Of a stretch of 64,000 bases of DNA, positions 33,713-45,100 are shown one piece after another. Below the pieces are notes generated by a model. The model was not told the DNA's origin. It was given only the letters and a program-made list of their open reading frames with translations, and did not search any database. Made by a program: the position numbers and the translations under genes. Position 1 is the stretch's first letter; each line of letters begins with the position of its first letter. Source of the DNA: Coleophoma eucalyptorum (taxonomy: Eukaryota; Ascomycota; Leotiomycetes; Helotiales; Dermateaceae); assembly GCA_026120035.1 (NCBI GenBank), contig JALRME010000012.1:496001-560000 (forward strand). The letters are read 5' to 3'.

Positions 33713-34923
33713 ATGTCCTCCTCCACGAACCTGCCAGTCCCAGAGACTAGGGTGCTTGCAGTCGCCAGTCATGTATGATAACTAAAACCAACATGCGCTT
33801 CCAGGAAGACGACTAACAATAGTTGAAGGTAGTCTACGGGTGAGTAACGGCCTTACACGATCGTGCGGCACGTTTACTGAACTATGTACAAAGATATGTT
33901 GGAAACACGATGGCCGGGTTTGTGATGCAGTCATTGGGCTGTGAGGTTGCCGCACTCAATACCGTCAACTTCAGCAACCATTTGGGCTACGGCCAGGCCA
34001 AGGGACGGAAGACTCCTGCGTCGGAGGTCACAGATATGTACCAAGGGCTGAAGGACTCACATCTTGACGACTTCAACATGATGCTCTCTGGCTACCTCCC
34101 CGGCGCGGAGGTCGTCGAGGCCGTGGCGATTATGGCTAGGGAGTTGAAGTACAAGGCGACCATGAAGCCGGGCAGCTTTTTCTGGATTTTGGATCCTGTC
34201 ATGGGTGATAATGGGCGGTTGTATGTTGCCGAAGATGTGGTTCCTGCTTACAAGAATATGATCAAGGATGCAGATTTGATTCTCCCAAATCAATTTGAAG
34301 CCGAGTATGGACAGTCTCCTTATTTGGAAGTCATCTTGCTGACTTTTTCTAGGACGTTATCAGGTGTCAAGATCACAGATATGGACTCCTTGAAGCAAGC
34401 GATCACTAAGCTACACGAGATATATCGAATTCCACATATCATAGTTACCTCTATTCCATCACTAGCTGGACCCGGTGCCGAGCCCTCACTCTCAGTTGTC
34501 GGATCAACAATCACATCGTCGGGCAAACCAAGAATCTTTGGAATCAAGGTTCCCCAACTCGACTGCTTCTTCAGTGGTACGGGCGATATGTTTGCAGCCT
34601 TGATGCTCGTTCGTCTCCGGGAAGCCGTCCACAACACTGAGGGCTTGTCCGAAACCGACGCCTGGATTAGCGCGGATGAAGTTAAGGCCGTTGACTTACC
34701 GCTCGCGTGTGCGGCTGAGAAGGTTCTTGCTAGCATGCAAGGTGTTCTGGTTAGAACCAAGGCGAAAGGCGATCTGGAGATGGAGAAGTTTCTTGCCAAG
34801 GGGGTGGAGGTTGGGGAGAAGGAATTACGGCTTGTCAAGTCAAAGGCTTATGAGGTGAGAATGGTTAGGAATCTAGATTGCTTGATGAATCCCGAAATCA
34901 CTTACAAGGCAGAGACGGTGTGA
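33713..34923 (+). CDS. BUD16: Pyridoxal kinase, BUD16 type
   Basis: Exons 33713-33772, 33829-33839 (11 nt), 33894-34304 and 34353-34923 give 350 residues. The spliced N-terminus reads RVLAVASHVVYGYVGNTMAGF, the family's substrate-binding start, followed by LNTVNFSNHLGYG, DPVMGDNGRLYV, DADLILPNQFEAE and FFSGTGDMFAAL, with the catalytic Asp at about 239. These belong to the ribokinase-like pyridoxal kinases, which phosphorylate pyridoxal, pyridoxine and pyridoxamine in the vitamin B6 salvage pathway in the cytosol. The 48-nt third intron (34305-34352) is a multiple of three and lacks stops, so the unspliced frame reads through. I removed it because splicing restores EAE-TLSGVKITD and both splice signals plus a CTGAC branch are present. 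The 11-nt exon supplies VVYG. Confidence 0.93.
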
Positions 34924-35548
34924 GATATTTTTGGACATAGACTTCATACCCTACATAGCAGTACTGCATTTGATTCTTATTGAATTTTTTGACTTTGCTC
35001 AACCGATCGCCAACTAGTGATCTCAAAGATGTGGATTTTGATTTGATCACCAAAGCTACTTCCCTCTGAGTTCTTATAGGCTAGGATTGGACAGCCGTCG
35101 GCAGGAACCTGACCATGATGTGCTACAGCATAATTACAGCTAAATATTTATATAATGCTACCTCCTAGGATCTATTCTAGCACACTCTGTGCTCCTCAAC
35201 CTTTATTTGTTTTTCGGTCTCTCATTCTTGCTTGTGCCAATCTAGTATAAGGTGAATTAGTTGCTTGAAATCTTTCTCCGAGATCTGTTCACTGCTGCTC
35301 AATTTGGAAAGAAAAAAAGAGATATTCGCCAGAGTAGAAGGGCCATCATAACGAACTATACGACGTGAATGTAAGACAGTTACAATCTCAATGAGAGCAC
35401 CTATGCATTCACTGTCAACATGACAGCAAGTTATTGTAAATATCATTTCAAAGATTCTACTTTTTTTTATTCCCATAGCCCAGCCGTAACACCATAAAAG
35501 CTCATATGCGGCGCATTCATCATCACAAAGAACAGGCACCATTCTACT
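34924..35548. other. Convergent 3' region with an open frame behind dUTPase
   Basis: Between the stops of the convergent kinase and dUTPase genes. On the minus strand a 106-codon frame (35542-35222, starting MVPVLCDDECAAYEL) begins two codons after the dUTPase stop and in the same frame. It shows no recognised domain. It is treated as a question in the findings and not called as a gene. Confidence 0.4.
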
Positions 35549-36200
35549 TTAACCAGTGCTACCAAAACCGCCCTCGCCGCGGACACTCTCCTCCAAAGCC
35601 TCTACCTCAACAACCTCTGGGGTGTAGATTCTCTCCAGGACCAGTTGTGCAATACGGTCACCCTCCTTGATCTCGAAGTCCTTCTCGCCGTGGTTGAAGA
35701 GCAGCACCTTAACCTGGCCTCGATAGTCAGCGTCAATGACACCAGCACCAGTGTCAATCATATGCTTAGATGCCAAGCCTGATCGTGGTGCAATACGGCC
35801 ATCTGTCATAAACGAAATCCATTAGCAAGTCACCCTCTTCCTTCTGTTTTAAAGAGAATGCCAAGATCAAGTTCGTAGAAGAAAAAAAAGGGCTTCTCTT
35901 ACAGGTTCCTGCTGGTACAGCCATGCTGATGTCTGTATCCACCAACACCTTTCCTCGCGCTGGTACAATTGTCTCCTTAGCAGCATAGATATCATATCCC
36001 GCTGCGAAGGCACTGCCTCGTGTTGGCAGGCGTGCCTTTTCAGAGAGCTTCTTGATCAGGAGCGGTGGGGCGGCGTCGACTTTGGTGACGGCTGGAGTGG
36101 AAGACATAGTTGTGGAGATGGAGGGTTCTTCTTCGTTGACTGGGTTAGGCTTTTGTCGCTTTGGTAGTGGTGAAGTTGGGGCAGAGGGTGTGCTGTCCAT
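35549..36200 (-). CDS. DUT1: Trimeric dUTP diphosphatase
   Basis: Two exons, 36200-35903 and 35802-35549, give 183 residues. All five trimeric dUTPase motifs are visible: AAGYDIYAA (I), PRSGLA at 105-110 (II), [11 protein letters not shown] with the catalytic Asp near 123 (III), [12 protein letters not shown] (IV) and the C-terminal arm [10 protein letters not shown] (V). The enzyme hydrolyses dUTP to dUMP and pyrophosphate, which keeps uracil out of DNA and feeds thymidylate synthesis. The N-terminal 45 residues are a disordered, Pro/Ser-rich extension with a basic PKRQKP that could be a nuclear signal. A second in-frame Met at about residue 32 could give a shorter form. Two ACGCGT hexamers lie 78-102 bp upstream of the ATG. 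Confidence 0.96.
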
Positions 36201-36727
36201 TGAGGGGTTTAATTTTGGGTTGTGATTTTGGTGTTGGTAAGGAGGGCTGTGAAGATTTGAGAAGAATGAATGGCGAGACGCGTCGCGAATTTGGAGACGC
36301 GTCGTGGTTTAAGTGCTACGAAGCAGATCCACTTATACTTATAATTCATTCGAACGGAAAACGCCAGGGTATCTGGAAAAGAACTGCTTGCTATACACTC
36401 ATCCATACGAGGGAAATGATAGTCAGCTTGGAAAGAGAGCGCTGGATAGCTTTGCTATACAAAGCAACTAAGTTGATTCAAGCTGCCCTTTCCTTATTGG
36501 AAATGGTCAACATATATGGTCATGTGATTATATTCTCAACGCGTATAAGTTTGGTGCCAAGAGATTTGCGATCCTCCACGGGCTCCGCACGCTTTGTGTT
36601 ACCCCACACATTTCTTCAACGTCTTGCCTTTTGCACCACATTCCCGAGTCTCCTGGTGCTGTCATCTTTTGTGTATCACAACAAGCCCGAGTAGCCACAC
36701 AGGACAGCGAAAGTAAAATCCATCACC
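36201..36727. promoter_or_regulatory. Divergent promoter of dUTPase and the DUF202 gene
   Basis: 527 bp between divergent start codons. It contains three ACGCGT hexamers (36278-36283, 36297-36302, 36539-36544). The first two sit in near-identical GAGACGCGTCG contexts 19 bp apart, close to the dUTPase start. A frame across 36161-36694 overlaps the dUTPase start and is taken as chance. Confidence 0.6.
36278..36302. promoter_or_regulatory. Paired MCB-type hexamers upstream of dUTPase
   Basis: Two ACGCGT copies at 36278-36283 and 36297-36302, each flanked as GAGACGCGTCG. Duplicated MCB sites near the start of a nucleotide-metabolism gene fit MBF-type G1/S regulation known from yeasts. Confidence 0.65.
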
Positions 36728-37353
36728 ATGCCCTCCCCGGTCTCTGGGCGATTTTTGGCTTTTCTAGAGGTATGTGTGATCGGCCATAGCCCGTCTACCA
36801 CTTTCTTGTGCAAGATCGAGCAAATGCTCTCCAAGACAAGATGGATGACTTACTAAAGATCATGCAGCCCCATCCAGAAGACACCTTACATCTGCGACTC
36901 CACCGGGCGCGTTCAGTCGTCCTCACAGCGTCAGAGTATGTATTTCCCGCTCCAAAAACCACGAACAGAAGAAAACCGAAAAAGAAAACTTACAAGCTAT
37001 TATTTTGCAATTCAAACAGACTAGTAGAAATCCGCGCGGCTCAAAGGACCTTTGAGGGTGCATATATCCGCACGGCGTTGGGACAATTCTCGTTCGCGCT
37101 GGTGGTGCTCAAAATCTTCACGGCTGAGTTCTACAGCATCGGGGCGCTCTTCGCAACGTATGGCGCAGGCATCATGGTCGTGAGCATGTACCGGCGCTGG
37201 GAGGGTAATCGGCAGTTCTTTAGTGAGGTGGGCGAGGATGGCCTGAACAGGAAGAAGTTCCGAACGTCGGGGAATGCTGTGGTTGTCTTGACTGCGCTGA
37301 CTGTTGCGGCATATGCAAGCCTGCTGGGCCTGACCCTCAGACTTGGGGTGTGA
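36728..37353 (+). CDS. DUF202-like small membrane protein
   Basis: The secure part is 36841-36935 joined to 37020-37353. It encodes IMQPHPEDTLHLRLHRARS, then VEIRAAQRTFEGAYIRTALG and three hydrophobic segments (near QFSFALVVLKIF, SIGALFATYGAGIMVVSMY and AVVVLTALTVAAYASLLGL), the layout of the DUF202 family. The 5' end is uncertain. An ATG at 36728 opens a 14-codon exon (MPSPVSGRFLAFLE) with a strong GTATGT donor at 36770, but the only phase-compatible acceptor I find is after 36840, giving 156 residues. The sequence just before it (DRANALQDK) also looks coding in that frame. The second intron (36936-37019, 84 nt) is a multiple of three without stops. DUF202 proteins are membrane proteins of unclear role; some are fused to SPX/VTC phosphate-related domains. 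Confidence 0.7.
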
Positions 37354-39156
37354 GGATCGAGTTTACCTTTGCTTCCACATGATGATCCTTTGTTTTGGAT
37401 CATGGAGGGGGTTTTTTGCGAGATTTCTCAATGCCTGTCTTGCTTCGTTGGCTGAGGCATTGTGGTCGATCATTGTTCATGATCGAGAGGCACTTTGTTA
37501 CAGGATAAGACCATAGAAACTCACGTCTGGACTGCCCACGATCAGCGAAGGCGAGCGCCCACATACGAAAGGACGAACTCCTGCAGGTCGCAGAAAGCTG
37601 GCTGCCTTCTGCATTCTGCTTGTCAGACACACACTTGAACACGCTCCTTGGCAACGCGACTCGGTAGAACAGGAGTAAACAATTCTGTCAAGTGTAATAG
37701 CTCACATTTTCTGCTTACGGCGCCGCCATACCCTGCCGTGCACCGATGGTAGAGCCCAGCCCAGCCCAGCCCAGTACATGCCTCTGGGTGCATCTGATTA
37801 AACCAGGAACCTAACCTATCTACTGACAAGAGGGGAGACAAGGATTTGATATGTTTTGATACCAACGCACATGTGGAGAAATGTTCATATATGTATGCAG
37901 CGATGTCTGGGTTTGAAGCAAGTCATCTATCTATTCTCGCCTCGTCTCGCCTCGCCTAGCCTCGCCTCACATCACTGCGCTGCGCTGCACTGCTACTGCA
38001 CTTTCCAAAAATGTTGTTTTAGAACGCCCAAAAAGAAAAGAAACGAGAGGCGAGAAAGAATGCATGTGTATTTGTCAAGATCTCACCCCCGGAAAACAAT
38101 AATTCCGTCGCATACCTTAATGAGTGTAAATGATCATTGAACTTGCTGCAGGTGTAGCTGCAGTCAGTCTTTCACTTTTAATTTACCTAGCTTTTACTCT
38201 CGCCCAACCCCCCAGAGAAAAGCAAAGTTGATGAATGATCATGATCCAAGTTTTAAAAATATTTATCTCGTATGTTGTTTTACCGAGGTGAAAGGACTGC
38301 CAAGGTAGATTTGACAATTTCCCATTTCCAAATCAATGATTGTGGTGAGGTCTTTTATCGGTACTGGCTCATCTCATTAGAGTTGTCTGCTTATTGAGAC
38401 TGTTGTTATATATTAAGATGCTATCAAAAGCAAAAATATTGGGGGGGGAAGGGGGAAGGGTTGTTGCCTTCGCTCCTGGTGTTCGCTCTCCTGGTGCCTC
38501 GGTGCTTATACAGTACATTCATGTATTCCCGCCAAAATATCCCCCACTCTCTCGCCCCTGGTACCATATCATATCATATCATATCATATAACTGCAAAAG
38601 GTCAAAGCTCGCTCACTCACTCACTCAACATCTGTAAGCCAACCACTTTAGAAATGTCCCCCTCTAGGCCAGCTGCAAAGTCCCAGAACATAGCTCTGGA
38701 AATTGCTGGTCTCCCCGGGCTTTTTGCGCTTGCGTGCCTGCTTCCCTGAAAGCCACGGTCTGAGTAATAGATGTTGAGGGATCGGGGTGTAAAGTGTAGA
38801 TGTTCGCAAGATCCCAGATGCAGTGAACGCTCCCAAAATTCAAAGTCCACATCTACACCTTCCTCTCGGTCCGTTACAAAAATAATAAAAAACAAGTCGT
38901 CCCCTGAATAAGTGACCATAAAAGCAGATAGCCGTCCCAACCAAATGGCCCGCAATTTTATTATCGTGTCATATTGTATAGTACAGTTCTTCCATTTAAG
39001 GAGAATATAGATGTAAGATTTGGAAGTATCGTCGGTCGTGAAATGCCCCGTTGGCTTTTATCCTCGGGTGGGTCGTTGCGCTTGTCTTCAGAGAGTGCTG
39101 TGTACCTCTTTGCCTAGTATGCTTGCGTACGTATAAACTATGTTTTTGCTTGTCGC
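37354..39156. other. Convergent intergenic region
   Basis: 1.8 kb between the stops of the DUF202 gene and the Zn2Cys6 gene. It contains a CAGCC-type repeat patch near 37755-37773, a CGCCT-rich patch near 37940-37970 and a CATAT repeat (38565-38589). No gene recognised. Confidence 0.5.
38565..38589. repeat. Five tandem copies of the pentamer CATAT
   Basis: Exact (CATAT)5 in the convergent region; simple repeat. Confidence 0.9.
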
Positions 39157-40606
39157 TCATCGTCCGTGAGATGGTGGTGCTGGGTACATGCTTGGTGCAG
39201 GCTCGCCATATCCATAATGAGGTCCTGCTGCATTTACTTCTCCAAACTGCGTAGTTCCTGGCTGTTGATAAGCATATTGATTCTGTTGCTGCCATCCTTG
39301 ATAATGCGAGGGAGGAACCGGGCCAGCAGAATGCTGGGGAACAGCTTCAGCGGCTGAGAAGCTACCAGTTGATGACGCGAGAGGTGGTGGGTACATGCTG
39401 GTCTGCATCATCCGTGGTTTTGTGGTATAGTTATCCCCAACATGCTGTGCTGGAGCTTGCGAATACGGCGCGTAAGGCTGCTGCGAATTCAAGCCTTCCA
39501 AATTGCTATAAGATGTTGATCGTTGCGGCACACTCGACCAACCAAGATCTTCTCGGGGACTTTGCTCGGGGTGATTTCCTGTCCATGCTTGTGGAGGAGG
39601 AATCTGTAGGTTTGATGGGTATGGCGCAAATGCTGGTGTAACAGGTGATTCTTGCGGTGGTTGACGCCAGTAATTCTGTGGCATATCCGGTTGCCCTTTT
39701 GTAGCTCCCGAAGCAGCATCCGATGGAATCCAGCCGGTAGAAGCTTGACTGTAGTCAAATGTTCGTGATTGTGAAATACCTGTCCTTTGTTAATAGACGC
39801 TTAACCTCAGGTTGAAAATCAACAAACCTTTTACTTCTGGAGAAAAGCTGGCAGTTCGGTGTCTCTTCCCTTCGGCTCCATGATCGTGAATCGGAGGCAT
39901 GGTAAGGTTTGTATACGATAGATTTGAGTGTAGTTCAGGCTGGTGAACAGATGAAGACGGAGAAGATGTTTCTGATGGTGCCTGACCAGTCCCACTTTGA
40001 GCCTTTGAGCTTCTCCGGGCAGTCTCTAAGCTTGGCTGCTGATCAACAGGGTAGTAGATGCAGTCTTTCTTGAGTCTGATGCAGTTGCTACATCGATTTT
40101 GCGTGCTATCTTGGTGTGGGATGCACCTAATTTTCCTCCTTCGACAATGCCCTGAGTAAATTGGTTAGTTAAAAGTTCCTTTATTCTCGTCTGCCTTCGC
40201 AATTTCAAAGATGCTCATTCTTACCACAAGCTACAGAAGTTCTGTGGTAGCCCAGCTTGTTCCTCCTCTTCTCTGCAGATAGGGCATCCGCAGCAGCCTG
40301 GCCACGTACGTTTGGCGTAGACATGGAGCGCTTGATCTTTGCTGACTTGGCTGTCAAAGGATTTACTCGGTGCTTGGAAGTAGTTGGTGATAGCGATGGC
40401 CCAACTGGCGAAGGGATTGGCGGATAACCTTGATAGCTGTGAAGCATACCTGGGGATGGATCTAGGCCGGAAGATGGTGGTGGGTATTGATAGGCCATAT
40501 TCGATGGGAAAACTTCAGACCGTGGCGAAGAATAATGGTGTGGAGCGTCGCCAATATTCCACATACTCGATCTTGAAGCTGAAACTCTTTGTAGAGACAC
40601 TGCCAT
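39157..40606 (-). CDS. Zn2Cys6 (GAL4-type) transcription regulator
   Basis: Exons 40606-40225, 40151-39828 and 39779-39157 give 442 residues. The splice at 40225/40151 rebuilds a complete binuclear zinc cluster with Cys at 127, 130, 137, 148, 151 and 158 (ACGHCRRRKIRC...RCSNCIRLKKDC), preceded by the basic KRRNKLGYHRTSVACG. The flanks are disordered: Pro/Ser/Tyr-rich before the cluster and Gln/Pro/Tyr-rich after it, where activation segments may lie. No fungal-specific middle homology region is visible, so it belongs to the smaller zinc-cluster proteins with a mid-protein DNA-binding domain. Target genes are unknown. The start at 40606 (MAVSLQRVSASRSS) is the first ATG in frame; an upstream leader exon is possible. 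A 12.5 kb gene-less region lies upstream. Confidence 0.88.
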
Positions 40607-41373
40607 CTATCGGAGTAGATGGAATGGTTTTCGACACAGCCTGTCTTACTCCTTCGACTTCAGCATGCGACGACGACCTTGCTAATACTTGATGCGAATT
40701 TCCAGTACTTCTGATGCCAAAAAAGAAATTCTTTCCAGGCCGGTGTCACTCAGCTTCCAGAAGTTTCCGGGTTCATTCGATTGCCCTTCAGCGTCGTCAA
40801 GTATCCAGACGTGTTGAGTGCTGAGGTTGAGTGAAAGGAAAGGCGAACTATGTATGTCCTGGAGTTATCGAGGAGCTCCCAGTGATTTAAATGTAGTAAG
40901 GACAGGCTGCAAGATGCAAGACGCAAGACGCAGAATGCGGTCAATTAGGAGGATGATCGTCCAGGTATAATAAACACTGGCTAACGAGGTGCAGAATTGC
41001 TGGAGATCCAAGTTACGAAGTACATGGAAGAGAAGAGCAAGTCAGAGGCAAGAGATGGTTGTGGGTCACAAATATTGCCTGTGGCTTGAGAGCGAACCTA
41101 AGCTCGCAGCCAGTGGAGAGTTTTCTTCTCTGCTGGATAAGCTGCACAACTGGGAATTGCAACAGTTTCTTCGACGAATGAGGAGGTAGAGCTCCAAGCC
41201 ACTGGAAGATAAAGTCTAGGACAGTCCAGGCCGGAGGTTGAGGCGGCCAGAAATAGCAATGGGGGATCGAATTCCTCGCACAAACTTTGAGAAGAAGCAA
41301 GTATGTCAAGCCGAGGGAAGAAGCAGCAAGTTGGGCAAGCCAGAACGAGACTGGTTGGATGGCTGGTATAGCG

Positions 41374-41419
41374 AGTGTGTGTGAGAGTGTGTGTGTGAGT
41401 ATGCGTGTGCGTGCGTATG
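41374..41419. repeat. GT-rich microsatellite
   Basis: Imperfect GT/GTGA/GC repeat of about 45 bp; simple sequence. Confidence 0.75.
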
Positions 41420-42115
41420 CCAGACCGGAGCAGAAAAAAGGATGCAAAACTGGAAGTGGCAAAGTTTGATGGAAGAAGAGCCACGAGGAGGACCAGAAGT
41501 ATATCTCAAGGGTTCATGGCCAAACTGGACTACGGTAGCAGACTTTTGACCATCGTCAGGTAGGAGGTTCGTCTGCAACGCCACGAGAATTATGGGTAGG
41601 CTGGGTGTATCAAAGGTCAGACCAAGACCATCTCCACCCACAACCCTCCATACTCATACTCCCAACGTACACGATACCCCTGAGTGTCCCCGACGGCTTT
41701 ATTCGATGCTTGTCCTAGTCTGACTTACTTAAGCTCCATCTGCCAGCCCTAGAATCCCGGCCCTTTGGCGCCATACTTTTTTCAAATTTGTGCAGGGACG
41801 ATCCGCAAGCTGTGGTGTAGCGTGGTGCCAGTATACGGCCACACCGGGGCCAGCTACAGCTAATGCACAAGAGCTCGAACCGGGACTGCTCCGACACAGG
41901 ACTTGGGAGATCACTGTCAGCTCGGTACTGGAGATAGACCCCAACCAGCTTGGGGGGGTTATCGAGTATTGCTCGGACTCGACATGAAGCGAGGCGTCAA
42001 GGGGTCGAGGACAGTACAGAGTAGGGTGGTAGGAGAGATCACGTTGCCAGGGAGCCTGGTGGACTACTGTACAGTAGCAGCAAGTCAGAGCAGAGCCAAT
42101 TTCGTGAGTTCTAGG

Positions 42116-42140
42116 AGCTGAGCTGAGCTGAGCTGAGCTG
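42116..42140. repeat. Five tandem copies of the pentamer AGCTG
   Basis: Exact (AGCTG)5. AGCT words make the tract partly self-complementary. Confidence 0.9.
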
Positions 42141-45100
42141 ATAAGCTGCTGGCTGCGGCCTTTCCCTGCCTTCATCTTGCTGCCCAGCTCCAAGCAATAC
42201 AAATCAACAGTTACGTACTGAGGGCAGAGGAAGGGGCTTGACTTGACGGCGACAAGAGCGTGGCAGCATCGGCCGCGACGTTATTGCGCAGCCCTCAGGA
42301 CTCACGACAACCACTAGCCAGCTCCTGTGCACGCCGCTGTCAAAGTCTGAGTGCAGTCAACCGTCAACGGGCGCTGCCAACGAGCTGTTGAGCTCGCACT
42401 CCAACTCGCGCTCGCAGGCCCACTTCCGCAGCTGACGACTCGTGGGAGCACGCTGGATGAGCTAACTGGTGATGATCTAATCGGCTCAGCTCTGCAAAAG
42501 CAGCTACCCAGAGCGAGGTCAGAGGCGTTCGATGGCGGCGACTAGTAATGCTAGAGTGCGCCACAGCATGTCTAAGGTGTCGCCATCTGCACTGTAGCAT
42601 CTTTATCAGACGTCGCCAGCCAAACTGCCAAGGAAAGTCATGCAAGCGAGCAAAAAAAGAACTTTTGCTCTCTGAGCTAAGGTACGCAGCAGCACTCGAC
42701 TGGTGCTTGTAGTCCTCGTCAACAATTGCGATACGAGAGGCGGATGCTCTAGTCCACTCACTCACTTTGATGGAGCGCACCACTCACCATCGCTCATCTC
42801 CTCTCTTCTCCACCACTTTATCACCCACCTCCCTTCCGAAGATCTGTCGCCCTCGAGTCCCCGCCTTCATGATCCTCATCCCATCTCCACTGTTTCGACA
42901 CCTGCAGGGCATAACGCTGCACACCTCGCACATCTTTCCACTGGATCGCCCTTGGCCTTGTCCGGCATCCCATTGGCCCATTCCCGGAGCTGGAGCTGGA
43001 GCTGGCATACTTCCTTCTTCTCGCCTCTGCCGATATGGTCACGTCGGGGTACGGACGCTGTGGCATTTTGGATGCAGAGATAGGCTGCGAGGCTGCTTGC
43101 ATGGGTCCAAGTAGAGTTTCTCAAGCTACTGGTAGGTACACAGTATGTCTAAGGTCTTGACTGACCCTACCCGTCCCCCTCTTCGTCATACAGCCATGAA
43201 ACCGCTACGGGCCTTTTGTTTCGACCCTGGATGTCGCACATATCATAAAATCTTATATTCCAGTGGACCTCGAGAGTAATGTGAGAGGATGCTAGTCACT
43301 TTCCTCTCGATGATTTGTGATGCATCCTTTCGCGCTACGCAGTGCAATTTCGGATGAAAAACATCGGCCGAGGTGCCTGGCGTGGCCGATGCGAACTAGA
43401 TGAACTGACGTACATTGCAGCTGGGCCAGGGCAAGGGCTTCCTAGGCATTCTGATGTGGGTGATGGGACCTGCCAACTTCATCGCTATGGCCCAGAAAAC
43501 CCTTGGCCCAACCTGCCGTACACCACGGCGATCATCTACGATATCATCGCTCATCGATCCTGCTCCGATGATGGAGTACCTTGCTAAAAGTCCCGGGTAT
43601 TGGGTAAGGCGCGGTACGGTACGATATGATAGATGACAACAGGCAAAGGCACAGCGGCAGCATTAACACTGACTTCACCTTTCCGTCACGGCTGGCAACC
43701 CTACATAGTGATGGCAGTTGCCTGATTCAGCCTTGTTCTACATGCAGCGACACCAAACGACATCAAAGTACAAGAGCCCATTGTTCCTCATTTCGGCTCC
43801 GGAAAGTAGCCCTTCAATAGGTGCACGGGTTTCCACTGACGAGGACATCACTCAGCAGCATGTGTTCACTGGAACCTCGCTAAAGAGCAACTGTGCTCTT
43901 CAACAAGTCGGCCGAGGGTCCAGACTCCAAACTCAATCAAGTCATTGCAAGCGAGAGTGGTGAAGATCCATTATCTAATAGTCCCATATGCACGTCCTTC
44001 AAACTCAATACGCTCGAAGAGTATCAATAGGAATGACAATATTGGTGGGCAACGTGTTTCCTGCCCCTGCAAAAATCTTGCTGGAAGGGACAAAAAGACT
44101 TCAAATAACCCATTTCCCAATCATTGCAGGCTCTTTGCGAGTTTTGAAACTCTATGATAAGTCGTGTCTATGACGAGATCTAGCTTCTCCGGAGCAGTGG
44201 AAGGGCTGGGATCTACAATTATAGCCGCGCACAGGAGAATGAGCCTTCCATGGGGGGATCTGCAAATCAATTCGGGGAGAGGGCGGTATGTCACTTTGCT
44301 TTGATCAAGATTGGAGGATGCGTGCAGCGATAGACAGGGCATGACTTGCTATTGGAACCAAGGACAGAAAAAGCAATATCAGTGCAAAGGTTCCACCTAA
44401 AGAAGTCGAATGGAAGTCCTGTTATTTCCACGAGACATTACGACTCTGGCGCATTTTGGCGCGGGCACATCATTTTTGCACCGGAGCTAGCAGGTAGCTT
44501 TCACTTACCTGTTCGGACCACATCCACTCTGCGAGGTACCCAGTCGAGCCAGTGTGATTAATCACGACGCCGTTTGGTCAATTCATTTAGCTTTCCACTA
44601 ACCAGCTCTAGGTGCCAGACATAATAATTGAAATATTGCTTCAAATCATATGCTTGGCCACTGCATGCTTCGGAAAGACATGCTGGTCGCTCGGCTGCCC
44701 CTGAAATCAGCATGCATCTTGGAGTTGATTTGCGTTAATCTTCAATGCCACACAGAGATCTGGGGGGTGGTCAATTCAGGGCCGTCTTCTCTGCATCATC
44801 AGAATACTATCCGCTGGTTACATAAAAGATCGCCATCACCCTGGACGCGCCTGCTTGGATAGCTGACTTGCATCGTGAGGTCAACGACTCGTAGCAGAGG
44901 ATGCGCAAGCTGTATTCCCCAACCATCGCCTGTGGATAACAGTTCAGATTTTGACACTGTGTTATCACAACTGGGAATACATCTACCATAGGCTGGAAAA
45001 CTTGGGGAATTTGAAGCCCACTTCCAACTCTTATCGGCTCTCGGCACCACCGAGACACCGAAATTCTGAGTGTTGCAGGATGGTACTGGCAAGCGAACGA

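Noticed and set aside
36161..36694. 177-codon plus-strand frame over the dUTPase promoter
   Set aside because: Overlaps the dUTPase start antisense and crosses the MCB sites; the product resembles nothing.
38563..38590. Short tandem repeats as a possible CRISPR-like array
   Set aside because: Pentamer simple repeat without spacers, and the genome is eukaryotic.
42784..43124. Cluster of 74-115-codon frames on both strands near a GGAGCT repeat
   Set aside because: Open in several frames at once because of repetitive, G/C-rich composition; no coding signature.
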